A DNA stretch of 64,000 nucleotides from JAAYCI01 sp964370045 (GCA_964370045.1 CAYJGZ010000002.1:1-64000), one strand, 5' to 3'; positions 55,581-63,449 are shown, numbered from the stretch's first letter. Notes: generated from the sequence alone by a model not told the origin. A program made the numbers and translations.

Positions 55581-56801
55581 CTATTTTGGAAGCATATTTG
55601 CATCTACCAAGCGAGGGGTGTCCTTCGCTTGGTGGCGAGGCCGTGTGAGCTGCGCAAGATGCTCCAAAAATTTGCCGCCTTGGATGATGTCACCGTCCAA
55701 AAGATGTATAGAAAGCTCGGACGCACGAGTACGCAGTGCTTGGTGGTGCGCCCTGAGCGGCGATGCCGTAAGCATGACGGCACGGGCGTTGCTACCGCCG
55801 AACTTGCTGGCTAAAATACGTATCTCGCTAAGCGCCAGCGCAGAGGGAACGCTCATCTTGCAGCTGATAAAAACGGGTGTTATGCCGCACACTATTAGCG
55901 CATCTACCTCGTTTTTTGTGTTGTCCTTGCCACCCTCCACACCGTCCCAGTCGATGACGACACTCGTGCGCACATCCCCAAAAAGACCACTGCGCTTTGC
56001 GGTGATGTACGCATACAGCTCCAGCCAAATTCCCTCGATAAGCAGGCATTTTTTGTGCAGTGCACTTGTGAACTCGATGCTTATGCGGTTGTTTGAGGTG
56101 CTGAGCGTGCGCAAAAAGCCGACGTCCTTCAGATTGTTTAGCACGCTGAGGTTTGCGTTTGTCTTTTTGCCCCGGCGGTGTCCCTCTATCGAAAGGCAGG
56201 AGGGGCTACTGCCTGCGCAAAAGCCTTGTAGCCAGGAGACAAACGTGCCCCACGCCTTTGTGTTGTGCATCACAATGTCAAATACACGCAGTGCGGCCTG
56301 CTCAAAGCTTTCGTTTGTGTCGGAGGGCAAAAAGTGCCCACTGCCTGCAATGGTAGCCCCTGCCATGGTGAGTATATCATCCGCCGAAAATGAGGGGAGC
56401 TTAAAGTCCTTTTCCAGCTGTTCGCACCCGCATATGTTTATAAAGCGCTCACGAGGAATATCCATGTAAAATGCGGATACCCGTATCCGTGCAAGGAAAG
56501 TGCCAGCCACAAGCAGTACAAGGTCTTTGCCTCCCGAAAAATCGAAAACACACTGCGGATAATCACGCACCACCGCAGAAAGCACCAGCTCTATGTTCAC
56601 GGGGTCGGAGGCATCGAAGTACAAAAAGCGGGGGAGCGTTTTCATTTTTCTGCGCTTAAAAAGGCGAAAAATAGCAGACTCTTTGAAGAACGAAGAGTCT
56701 CTGCTATCGCATAAATACACCACCACATCGGGGGCGAAAATACAAGGTCCCAGTACATTGTTGATGGGGTCCTTGTCCAGCATCTCCACAAGAACGCGCA
56801 C
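55581..56801 (-). CDS. Card1/Can2-like CARF-nuclease (DUF1887)
   Basis: A 406-residue protein. The N-terminal CARF-like Rossmann domain (about 1-135) has the ligand-loop signature FDFSGGKDLVLL (FSGGKD at 88-93), like the TGGTK loop that binds cyclic oligoadenylate. A linker/winged region follows. The C-terminal PD-(D/E)xK-type domain (about 240-370) has EGIWLELYAY, NEVDALIVCGITPV and FISCK (D300, K315), then the conserved SKFGG block. Relatives Card1 and Can2 are nucleases switched on by the cyclic tetra-adenylate of type III CRISPR. The GTG start follows GGAGG. No cas genes or CRISPR array are in the window, so its signal here is unknown. Confidence 0.82.
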   Translation of the reverse strand: MRVLVEMLDKDPINNVLGPCIFAPDVVVYLCDSRDSSFFKESAIFRLFKRRKMKTLPRFLYFDASDPVNIELVLSAVVRDYPQCVFDFSGGKDLVLLVAGTFLARIRVSAFYMDIPRERFINICGCEQLEKDFKLPSFSADDILTMAGATIAGSGHFLPSDTNESFEQAALRVFDIVMHNTKAWGTFVSWLQGFCAGSSPSCLSIEGHRRGKKTNANLSVLNNLKDVGFLRTLSTSNNRISIEFTSALHKKCLLIEGIWLELYAYITAKRSGLFGDVRTSVVIDWDGVEGGKDNTKNEVDALIVCGITPVFISCKMSVPSALALSEIRILASKFGGSNARAVMLTASPLRAHHQALRTRASELSIHLLDGDIIQGGKFLEHLAQLTRPRHQAKDTPRLVDANMLPK

Positions 56802-57212
56802 GAAAACCTCCGCAAATGTATTCTTTACCTTTAACAGTTTACCCTATAATGTGCTTTTTCGCAAGAGTTACAGACGCTGGCTGCGGAAATCAATTTTCGG
56901 GTGTTGTGATGTCAATGCCACACACAAAATGGCATTTCACCCCGTAGGCTCATGGCTTGCCATAGCCGCTTCTCGGGTATATCAAAGCGCTCACGGCAAG
57001 CCGTGAGCCTGCAAAGACCGTACAAGAACCATGGATTTTCGGCAAAATTGATTTCCGTGACACTTGGGTGTAAATAAACGCATTGGGTTAGCTTAAATAG
57101 TGGGATACCCGTGTGCGTAGTGCACAGATGCACAATATATATATAGACCAGTGTATATTTGTGTGAGATTTCACAATTTCGCAAAATGTGGCGACAAAAT
57201 GAAGCAAAGCAC
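56802..57212 (+). other. Intergenic region before the glycine riboswitch
   Basis: 411 bp between the divergent Card1-like gene and the riboswitch promoter. It contains a perfect GCTCACGGC-AA-GCCGTGAGC hairpin at 56989-57008 and an imperfect relative just upstream. I find no convincing gene. Confidence 0.6.
56989..57008. repeat. Perfect hairpin palindrome
   Basis: GCTCACGGC and GCCGTGAGC are separated by AA. There is no T run on either side, and it is not next to a stop codon. Confidence 0.55.
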
Positions 57213-57241
57213 TTGTATTGCACAGGGTATTTGGGTATACT
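57213..57241 (+). promoter_or_regulatory. Promoter of the glycine riboswitch transcript
   Basis: TTGTAT, a 17-nt spacer and TATACT (57236-57241), about 50 nt upstream of the first aptamer. Confidence 0.55.
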
Positions 57242-57292
57242 TACTTTGTTAAAGCGTAGCAGATTTAGCGCTTGTGAATATAGGTGGATGAT

Positions 57293-57468
57293 GACTGCTG
57301 AAGATTCTGTTTTGGGCAGAACCGAAGGAATAAGCCGCACAGCTTGCCGCCGTGTGTGTGAATATCTCAGGTATAAAGGACTGCAGTCGGACACAACTCT
57401 GGAGAGCGAAAGCGCCGAAGGAGCAACCTGCACACGTGCAGGGAATCTCTCAGGTTATGTAACAGAGT
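57293..57468 (+). promoter_or_regulatory. Tandem glycine riboswitch
   Basis: Aptamer 1 (57293-57388) has ACCGAAGGAATAAGCC, ATCTCAGGTATAAAGGACTG and a GACTGC/GCAGTC closing stem. Aptamer 2 (57391-57468) has CTCTGGAGAG, GCCGAAGGAGCAACC and AATCTCTCAGG. The order and linker are those of the two-domain glycine sensor. It precedes grdX-grdE-grdB, whose product uses glycine. Confidence 0.93.
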
Positions 57469-57509
57469 AAGGCGAAGTTTTTTTCTATTGCCTTATTCTG
57501 TTTTTTTTT
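57461..57509 (+). terminator. Expression-platform terminator of the glycine riboswitch
   Basis: ACAGAGTAAGGC and GCCTTATTCTGT pair with one G-T, followed by nine T's. The 5' arm overlaps the end of aptamer 2, so glycine binding should prevent termination and turn the operon on. Confidence 0.85.
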
Positions 57510-57647
57510 GTGCGATTTTACGCAAAAGTCTATGCGCATGTGGCGATTGAAACAGAATTCAAAAGTAACTTTGGCGATGTTGTCGATTGCCCGAAGTGTG
57601 TGCCGAATGATACTATTAGCATATAGCGTGTGGCGAAGGTGGTGTGC

Positions 57648-58076
57648 ATGGTGCGAAAAGATGTAATTGTGGTGACTAACAATCCCCTAACAGAGCAGTG
57701 CCTGCCAAAGAGCATCCAGTGCCGCTGTGCTCCCGAGATGAGCCACCGAGATGTGCTGGTGCTGGTGCGGGATATGGTGCACAAAAACCACAAGCTGCTC
57801 ACCCATCCGCTGGCAGGTAGCGTAAAGCCAAACGAGACACCCTACCGCTCGATACTGCTTACGAGCGAGGGCACACAGCTGTGCGCCGAAAGCGTGGACA
57901 TGATGAGCGCAGGCATAGAGAAGTACGACACATTCGTGCAAAAAAACAGGCAGCTCACCGAGGAGACAAAGCTGGACTTCATGATGATAGACTTTATTCT
58001 TATTGCGGGTGCGCTGAGGCTGGATGCACAGGCGATTTTAGAAAACAACAAAGATTTTGTTCCACCACAGCAGTGA
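57648..58076 (+). CDS. grdX: Glycine reductase operon protein GrdX
   Basis: A 142-residue soluble protein of the GrdX family. It begins VIVVTNNPL and contains VLVLVRDMVHKNHKLLTHPL and GSVKPNETPYRSIL, the strongly conserved central block. GrdX genes stand at the head of glycine, sarcosine or betaine reductase operons, but the protein's biochemical job is not established. ATG 57648 is preferred over the in-frame GTG at 57630 because it follows GAAGGTGG. The riboswitch lies directly upstream. A 284-bp gap with a dispersed repeat separates it from grdE. Confidence 0.88.
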   Translation: MVRKDVIVVTNNPLTEQCLPKSIQCRCAPEMSHRDVLVLVRDMVHKNHKLLTHPLAGSVKPNETPYRSILLTSEGTQLCAESVDMMSAGIEKYDTFVQKNRQLTEETKLDFMMIDFILIAGALRLDAQAILENNKDFVPPQQ

Positions 58077-58098
58077 GGCAAAGCCACTGCACACAAAA

Positions 58099-58140
58099 AA
58101 AGCTAAAATATGCCGCTTGAACACTATTGGTGACACTATG
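58099..58140. repeat. Dispersed repeat family 2, copy 4 (short)
   Basis: AAAAAGCTAAAATATGCCGC, then TTGAACACTATTGGTGACACTATG, matches the right half of copies 2 and 3. It separates grdX from grdE. Confidence 0.6.
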
Positions 58141-58360
58141 TAAAGCATATAATCCTTTAAGCTAAAAGTTGCAACGAGATTTTAGGACGGAAAATTTGTT
58201 TAACAAGGCAGAGGAATGAGGAATACTTTTTGTATTTCGCCCCTTGATGACGCGGATAAACGGAATTTCTGTAGAATAGATGCTGCAATTTTCAGCCTAA
58301 AGGACTATATATACGCAACAACCATGCAACGACAAACTTTACTAAAAGGAGGAGCTCGGT

Positions 58361-59653
58361 TTGAAATTAGAGTTAGGGTACATTGAGGTAAAAGACATTC
58401 AATTCGGCAGCCAAACAAAGCTTGATGGCAGCACACTCATTGTGTCGAAGGATGCGATGAGCGAGTACATTATGGGCATTGATGAGGCAAAGGCTTACAT
58501 TAAGTCCATAGACTTTGACATTGCTCGCCCCGGCGAGAGCGTGCGTATCACCCCCGTAAAGGACGTGATAGAGCCTCGTGTTAAGGTGGACGGCCCCGGT
58601 GGAATTTTCCCCGGTGTTATCGCCGATGTGGACACAGTGGGCAGCGGCAGGACACATGTTTTGCGCGGCATGTCCGTTGTGACTGCGGGCAAGATTGTGG
58701 GTTTCCAGGAGGGCATCATCGACATGTGCGGCATCGGAGCGGAGTACACTCCCTTCTCCCGCCTGAACAACCTCGTGGTGATATGCGAGCCTGTGGAGAC
58801 AGCCAGCCGTTATGAGTACGAAAAGGCTGTGCGCCTTGTGGGCCTTCACTCTGCTGTGTACCTTGGCGAGCTTGCCCGCAACGTAACACCCGACAGCATC
58901 GATACCTTCGAGACGCTGGGCATGAAAGAAAGTATGCAAAAGTACCCCGAGCTTCCCCGCATTGCGTATGTTCACATGCTGCAAAGCCAGGGTCTTATGC
59001 ACGACACATATGTGTACGGCGTGGACATGAAGCTTTCGCTCAGCACCATCATCAACCCCACCGAGACGATGGACGGCGCTATCATCAGCGGCAACTGCGT
59101 TTCCGCCTGCGACAAGAACACCACCTACCACCACCAGAACAACCCCGTGGTAAAGCATTTGTTTGAGGAGCACGGCAAGACGTTCAACTATGTTTGCAAC
59201 ATTATCACAAACGAAAACGTGTACCTTGCGGACAAAAAGCGTTCTTCCGACTGGTCCGCAAAGCTGTGCGCATTGATGGATTTGGACGGCGTTATCGTCT
59301 CGCAGGAAGGCTTTGGCAACCCCGACGCTGACCTTATCATGAACTGCAAGAAGATAGAGCTTGCCGGCATTCCCACCGTCATCATCACCGACGAGTACGC
59401 AGGCCCCGACGGCAAGAGCCAGTCGCTGGCAGATGCGGACCCCATTGCGGATGCTGTTGTTACCTGCGGCAACGCAAACGAGGTGATTGTGCTTCCTCCA
59501 ATGAACAAGATTATCGGCACGCTTGATTATGTGGATGTTATATCCGGCGGCCACGACGGCTCTTTGCGCAGCGACGGCTCCATAGAGGCGGAAATTCAGA
59601 TTATAACCGGCGCAACCAACGAGATGGGCTTCAACCGTCTCAGCGCAAGATAG
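58361..59653 (+). CDS. grdE: Glycine reductase component B, alpha/beta proprotein GrdE
   Basis: A 430-residue proprotein. Cleavage before Cys246 in SGNCVSACDKN, as in known GrdE, creates a C-terminal-fragment pyruvoyl group that forms a Schiff base with glycine's amino group. PVKDVIEPRVKV, GGIFPGV, DTVGSGRT, EGFGNPDADLIMNCKKIE and DEYAGPDGKSQSLAD are all typical. It resembles glycine-specific GrdE more than betaine (GrdI) or sarcosine (GrdG) forms, judged by eye only. The start is TTG with AAAGGAGGAG upstream. grdB follows after 11 bp. Components A and C are not in the window. Confidence 0.93.
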   Translation: MKLELGYIEVKDIQFGSQTKLDGSTLIVSKDAMSEYIMGIDEAKAYIKSIDFDIARPGESVRITPVKDVIEPRVKVDGPGGIFPGVIADVDTVGSGRTHVLRGMSVVTAGKIVGFQEGIIDMCGIGAEYTPFSRLNNLVVICEPVETASRYEYEKAVRLVGLHSAVYLGELARNVTPDSIDTFETLGMKESMQKYPELPRIAYVHMLQSQGLMHDTYVYGVDMKLSLSTIINPTETMDGAIISGNCVSACDKNTTYHHQNNPVVKHLFEEHGKTFNYVCNIITNENVYLADKKRSSDWSAKLCALMDLDGVIVSQEGFGNPDADLIMNCKKIELAGIPTVIITDEYAGPDGKSQSLADADPIADAVVTCGNANEVIVLPPMNKIIGTLDYVDVISGGHDGSLRSDGSIEAEIQIITGATNEMGFNRLSAR

Positions 59654-59664
59654 GAGGAAAACGG

Positions 59665-60969
59665 ATGAGTTATCGTGTAGTACATTATGTAAACCAGTTC
59701 TTCGCCGGCGTGGGCGGAGAGGAAATGGCACACATCGCCCCCGAAAAGCGTGAGGGTGCGGTAGGCCCGGGCCTTGCGCTGAACCAAGGTTTTGGTGATA
59801 GTGCGGCTGTTGTCACCACAATAGTTTGCGGCGACTCTTACTTTGCGGAGAACGAGAAAAAGGCTGTGGAGCAGATAATCGCATGGGTGAAGGAAGAAAA
59901 CCCCGATTTGTTCATTGCAGGCCCTGCGTTTAACGCCGGCCGCTACGGCTATGCTTGCGCAAACATCTGCATCAAGGTGCAGGAGGAGCTGGGCATTCCC
60001 GTGCTGACAGGCATGTACAAGGAAAACCCCGGCGCGGACATGAAGGACAAGGTGCTTATTGTGGAGACGGGCAATTCTGCCGCCGCCATGAGAAAGGCCG
60101 CCCCCACCATGGTGAGCCTTGCGAGCAAGCTGATGAAGGGCGAGGCACTGGGCGCATCCTGCGAAGAAGGCTTTATGCCCAACGGCATTCGCAAGAACTT
60201 CTTTGAAAAAGAAATCGGCGCAAAGCGTGCCATTAACATGCTCAAAAAGAAGCTGGCAAAAGAGGAGTTCGTAACAGAGTTCCCCATGCCCACCTTCGAC
60301 CGTGTAGAGCCAAACCCCGCCGTGAAGGACCTTGCCAACGCTACTGTGGCGCTGTGCACCTCGGGCGGCATAGTGCCCAAGGGCAACCCCGACCGCATTG
60401 AGGCGTCCTCCGCTTCCCGCTATGGAGAGTACGACATCAGCGGCCTTGACACCATCACGGGCGAGGGGTACGAGACAGCTCACGGCGGCTACGACCCCGT
60501 ATACGCAAACGAGGACCCCAACCGTGTTCTGCCGGTGGACGTGCTGCGTGAGATGGAGAAAGAGGGCAAAATCGGCAAGCTGTACAACTTCTTCTACTCC
60601 ACCGTGGGCAACGGCACCGCTGTTGCTTCCTCCAAGGCATTTGCTGTGGAGTATGCGGCAAAGCTGAAAAATGCGGGCGTTCAGGCCGCTATCATGACAA
60701 GTACCTGAGGCACCTGCACACGTTGCGGTGCAACGATGGTAAAAGAGATTGAAAGAGTGGGCATCCCCGTGGTGCACCTTTGCACAATCACCCCCATTTC
60801 CATGACAGTAGGCGCAAACCGCATAGTTCCCACCATTGCGGTGCCCCACCCACTGGGCAACCCCTCGCTCAGCGCACAGGACGAGTACGCCCTGCGCAAG
60901 AGAATGGTGCAAGCGGCGCTGGACGCTCTTGTCACCGAGGTTGATGACCAGACAATTTTTGCGGTATAG
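59665..60969 (+). CDS. grdB: Glycine reductase component B gamma subunit GrdB (selenoprotein)
   Basis: A 434-residue selenoprotein. The frame has an in-frame TGA at 60706-60708, read as selenocysteine at residue 348, between AAIMTST and GTCTRCGATMVKEIERVG. This is exactly the known GrdB/GrdF/GrdH Sec site, and homology continues for 86 residues to TAG (60967-60969). The selenol takes the carboxymethyl group from the Schiff base on GrdE and passes it to GrdA. A short hairpin just after the TGA (TGCAC/GTGCA, 60715-60732) can serve as a bacterial SECIS. AGGAGG precedes the ATG. A standard gene finder would cut it at 60708. Confidence 0.94.
60706..60732 (+). promoter_or_regulatory. Selenocysteine UGA codon and candidate bacterial SECIS
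   Basis: TGA at 60706-60708 is followed 6 nt later by TGCAC, an 8-nt loop containing GTT, and GTGCA. The position and small size suit a SelB-binding hairpin. Confidence 0.7.
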
Positions 60970-60999
60970 TACATACTTTGCAAAACTGAAAAGCAGGAT

Positions 61000-61037
61000 A
61001 AAAACCGACGAGCGTCCTTTGTGCTCGTCGGTTTTTA
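61000..61037 (+). terminator. grdB terminator
   Basis: AAAAACCGACGAGC, a short loop and GCTCGTCGGTTTTT: a perfect stem ending in T's. A near-identical terminator lies at 61944-61975. Confidence 0.9.
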
Positions 61038-61052
61038 TGTGCAGGTAAAGTA

Positions 61053-61098
61053 TAGCCGTTAGGGAGCAATCCGAACACGTATTACTTCCTAACGGCTA
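61053..61098. repeat. Inverted repeat after the grdB terminator
   Basis: TAGCCGTTAGG and CCTAACGGCTA are perfect 11-bp arms around a 24-nt loop. Confidence 0.55.
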
Positions 61099-61110
61099 AG
61101 TTTAGTGGCT

Positions 61111-61235
61111 GGGTAGTGGGCATATAGAGGTGATTTGAAATACGTTAAGTTCGATAAGCAGGCGGTATATCCTCCTTCGCCTGCGGCGGGGGAGGATATA
61201 GCAAAAACTCCAAATTATTGCTTTTGAGCACTCCC
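61111..61235 (+). repeat. MITE-like palindromic repeat family 1, copy C
   Basis: GGGTAGTGGGCATATAGAGG, TGATTTGAAATACG, the middle hairpin with TATATCCTCC/GGAGGATATA, and the end GAGCACTCCC. It is inverted relative to copies A and B and is the longest copy. Confidence 0.75.
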
Positions 61236-61250
61236 GTGGCTGAAAACATA

Positions 61251-61279
61251 TTGCGATTTTATCATAATTGTGCTAAAAT
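61251..61279 (+). promoter_or_regulatory. Promoter of the toxin-antitoxin pair
   Basis: TTGCGA, a 17-nt spacer and TAAAAT (61274-61279), 22 nt before the antitoxin start. The position suits autorepression by the antitoxin. Confidence 0.55.
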
Positions 61280-61301
61280 ACACATATAGGAGGTGCTTGT
61301 T

Positions 61302-61571
61302 ATGAATGTTATCAGGCCTGTTTCGGACCTGCGAAACAACTTTGCGGAAATTTCAAAAATTGTACACGAACAAAACGAGCCTGTCTTTTTGACTAAAAAC
61401 GGCTACGGCGATATGGTGGTTATGAGCATGGAGGCCTTTGAGGAGATGCGCTTTGAGAGCGAGGTGTACACAAAACTTGCGCAGGCGGAAAGGCAGGCGG
61501 AGCTGACGGGCGAGAGATTTTCCTCAAAAGAGGTGCTCAAGGCGATGAAAGAGGTAATAGGTGATGTATAG
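61302..61571 (+). CDS. Type II antitoxin, Phd/YefM family
   Basis: An 89-residue protein. The N-terminal DNA-binding/dimer domain shows IRPVSDLRNNFAEISKIV, EPVFLTKNGYGDMVVMS and MEAFEEM, the Phd/YefM pattern. The C-terminal helix (LTGERFSSKEVLKAMKEVI) would wrap the toxin. AGGAGG lies 7 nt before ATG 61302. It overlaps the toxin gene by 8 bp and is usually an autorepressor. A promoter lies just upstream. Confidence 0.92.
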   Translation: MNVIRPVSDLRNNFAEISKIVHEQNEPVFLTKNGYGDMVVMSMEAFEEMRFESEVYTKLAQAERQAELTGERFSSKEVLKAMKEVIGDV

Positions 61572-61875
61572 CCTTGTGTATCTTCCCCTTGCAAAAGAGG
61601 ACATGGTGGACATAGCAAGGTACATAAGCGGTGAGCTTCACAACCCCACCGCCGCCGCAAGGCTTGCGGAAAAGATGGTTGAGCGTGCGCAGGCACTGTG
61701 CACATCGCCCTACATGTGCCCTGCGTACATCCCAGCAAAGCGGCTGAAAAATGAATACCGAAAGCTGATTGTGGACAACTTTGTGCTGTTTTACTATGTG
61801 TCGGAAAAGGATAAGACAGTCACAGTAGCAAGGGTGTTGTACGCAAAAAGAGATTGTGCAAGGCTTTTGGAATAG
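61564..61875 (+). CDS. Type II toxin, RelE/ParE superfamily
   Basis: A 103-residue protein with the RelE/ParE fold: SLVYLPLAKEDMVDIARYI, an AARLAEKMVERAQAL helix, YRKLIVDNFVLFYYV and VARVLYAKRDCARLL. The R-x-Y-R style C-terminal basic residues point to either ribosome-dependent mRNA cleavage (RelE) or gyrase binding (ParE); the sequence alone does not decide. The ATG is inside the antitoxin stop region, so translation is coupled. A terminator follows. Confidence 0.9.
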   Translation: MYSLVYLPLAKEDMVDIARYISGELHNPTAAARLAEKMVERAQALCTSPYMCPAYIPAKRLKNEYRKLIVDNFVLFYYVSEKDKTVTVARVLYAKRDCARLLE

Positions 61876-61943
61876 CAGGGCGCAGGCGATTTGTAGCGGC
61901 AGTTGCAGAGCATTTGCCCTACAATCGGTTTTTCCTGTATATA

Positions 61944-61975
61944 TCGGCGAGCACCCTGTGTGCTCGTCGGTTTTT
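61944..61975 (+). terminator. Toxin-antitoxin operon terminator
   Basis: TCGGCGAGCAC, loop CCTGT, GTGCTCGTCGG then TTTTTG. It closely resembles the grdB terminator. Confidence 0.85.
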
Positions 61976-62006
61976 GTGTGTAATGAGTGAAAAAAACAAG
62001 CTGCTC

Positions 62007-62035
62007 TTGACTATATACCTACCGTTAGGTATACT
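62007..62035 (+). promoter_or_regulatory. MATE promoter with a TetR-type palindromic operator
   Basis: TTGACT and TATACT (62030-62035) are 17 nt apart. TATACCTA-CCGT-TAGGTATA (62014-62033) is a perfect 8-bp-arm palindrome covering the spacer and most of the -10, the place where a TetR repressor would block polymerase. Confidence 0.8.
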
Positions 62036-62089
62036 ATTGGTGATAGCTATAACGCAAAGTTTATGGAACATTTTCAGGAGGACAGACCG

Positions 62090-63421
62090 ATGGAACACAA
62101 TGCGCTGGCGAAAAAATTTAATACAGCAAAGCTGATAGGATACACTGTGCCCACCATTATAATGATGGTTTTTATGTCCATGTACACCATTGTGGACGGT
62201 ATTTTTGTCTCGAACTTTGTCAGTGAGCAGGCGCTGGCGGCGGTGAACATCGCCTTTCCCATGGTGCTGGTGGCTATGGCGATAGGCCTCATGCTGGCAA
62301 TAGGCGCAAATGCTATAATAGCAAAGCGCATGGGCGAGGGCAAAAATGAGCAGGCGCGCAGCTTTTTCACGCTTATCTATATCGTTGGTGGCGTGCTGGG
62401 CATTGCCATCACGCTTGTAGTGATGCCTTTGGTAGGCGTCCTAATGCCTTTGCTCGGTGCAAGCGAGGCTATTGCGCCGCTTTCGAGTGACTATCTATTG
62501 TGCCTTTTGCCCTTTGTTACACTTTTGTTTTTTCAGGTGTATACGCAAAACTTTTTCATCACGGCAGGCAAGCCCATGCTGGGGTTTATAAGCTGTGTGC
62601 TGGGCGGAATTGCAAATATTGTGCTGGACTATGTGCTCATAGTTATGGCGGACATGGGTATAACGGGTGCGGCGGTGGCAACAGGCATAGGATACTCCAT
62701 TCCCGGCGTGTTTGGCCTAATATACTTTGCGGTAAAGCGCAAGGGAACGCTGTATTTTGTAAAGCCCGTGTTTGAGGGTGCAGCTCTAATTAAAAGCTTA
62801 AGTAACGGCATGAGCGAGCTTGTGACGAGCTTGTCCTCCGCTATCACAATGATGATTTTTAACATCATCATGATGAATATAGCCGGCGAAAACGGAGTTG
62901 CCGCAATAACTGTTATCATGTACATCCAAATGTTGCAAATGGCCATTTATACAGGGTATTCCTTTGGTGTGTCGCCTATTATTAGCTACAAATACGGCGA
63001 ACAAAATCACGCACAGTTAAAGCAAATAAACAAAACAAGCTTTTTGTTTTTGATAGTAGTCTCTGTTGTTACTGTGCTGGTGTCGCTAATTTTTGCGCCG
63101 CAGGCGGTGGGGGTGTTTATCGCACAGGACAGCCCCACGTTTGCGCTTGCGGTGGGCGGCTTTAGGATTTATGCGGTGGCGTACCTGTTCATGGGTATAA
63201 ACGTCTATGGCTCGGCTATGTTTACCGCACTTTCAAACGGTAAGGTCTCGGCGTTTCTTTCATTTGTGCGCACGCTGGTGTTTATTGTAATTGCGCTGCT
63301 CACACTGCCGATGTTATTCGGGGTGAACGGCGTTTGGGTAGCGGTGCCAATAGCTGAGGCGCTGGCGATACTGCTGTTTATAAAGGCATATAGGGACAAT
63401 AGACCGATATACAATTATTGA
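62090..63421 (+). CDS. MATE family multidrug efflux transporter
   Basis: A 443-residue transporter with 12 predicted membrane helices in two similar halves. The first shows TIIMMVFMSMYTIVDGIFVS and a GANAIIAKRMGEGKNEQAR loop; the second shows GEN and a GVSPIISYKYGEQNHAQLKQ loop. MATE pumps export cationic drugs or metabolites using sodium or proton gradients. AGGAGG is 8 nt before ATG 62090; an in-frame ATG at 62063 is poorer. A palindromic operator overlaps its promoter and a TetR gene lies 28 bp downstream. Confidence 0.93.
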   Translation: MEHNALAKKFNTAKLIGYTVPTIIMMVFMSMYTIVDGIFVSNFVSEQALAAVNIAFPMVLVAMAIGLMLAIGANAIIAKRMGEGKNEQARSFFTLIYIVGGVLGIAITLVVMPLVGVLMPLLGASEAIAPLSSDYLLCLLPFVTLLFFQVYTQNFFITAGKPMLGFISCVLGGIANIVLDYVLIVMADMGITGAAVATGIGYSIPGVFGLIYFAVKRKGTLYFVKPVFEGAALIKSLSNGMSELVTSLSSAITMMIFNIIMMNIAGENGVAAITVIMYIQMLQMAIYTGYSFGVSPIISYKYGEQNHAQLKQINKTSFLFLIVVSVVTVLVSLIFAPQAVGVFIAQDSPTFALAVGGFRIYAVAYLFMGINVYGSAMFTALSNGKVSAFLSFVRTLVFIVIALLTLPMLFGVNGVWVAVPIAEALAILLFIKAYRDNRPIYNY

Positions 63422-63449
63422 TAAATGGTGTAGAAAGGGGGGGTGCACT

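Noticed and set aside
58373..60912. Long minus-strand open frames opposite grdE and grdB (452 and 438 codons)
   Set aside because: They are antisense shadows of strongly coding DNA, with His/Val/Cys-rich low-sense translations and no ribosome binding sites or family similarity.
60736..60969. A separate small gene downstream of grdB
   Set aside because: It is the C-terminal part of GrdB after the selenocysteine codon, not an independent gene.
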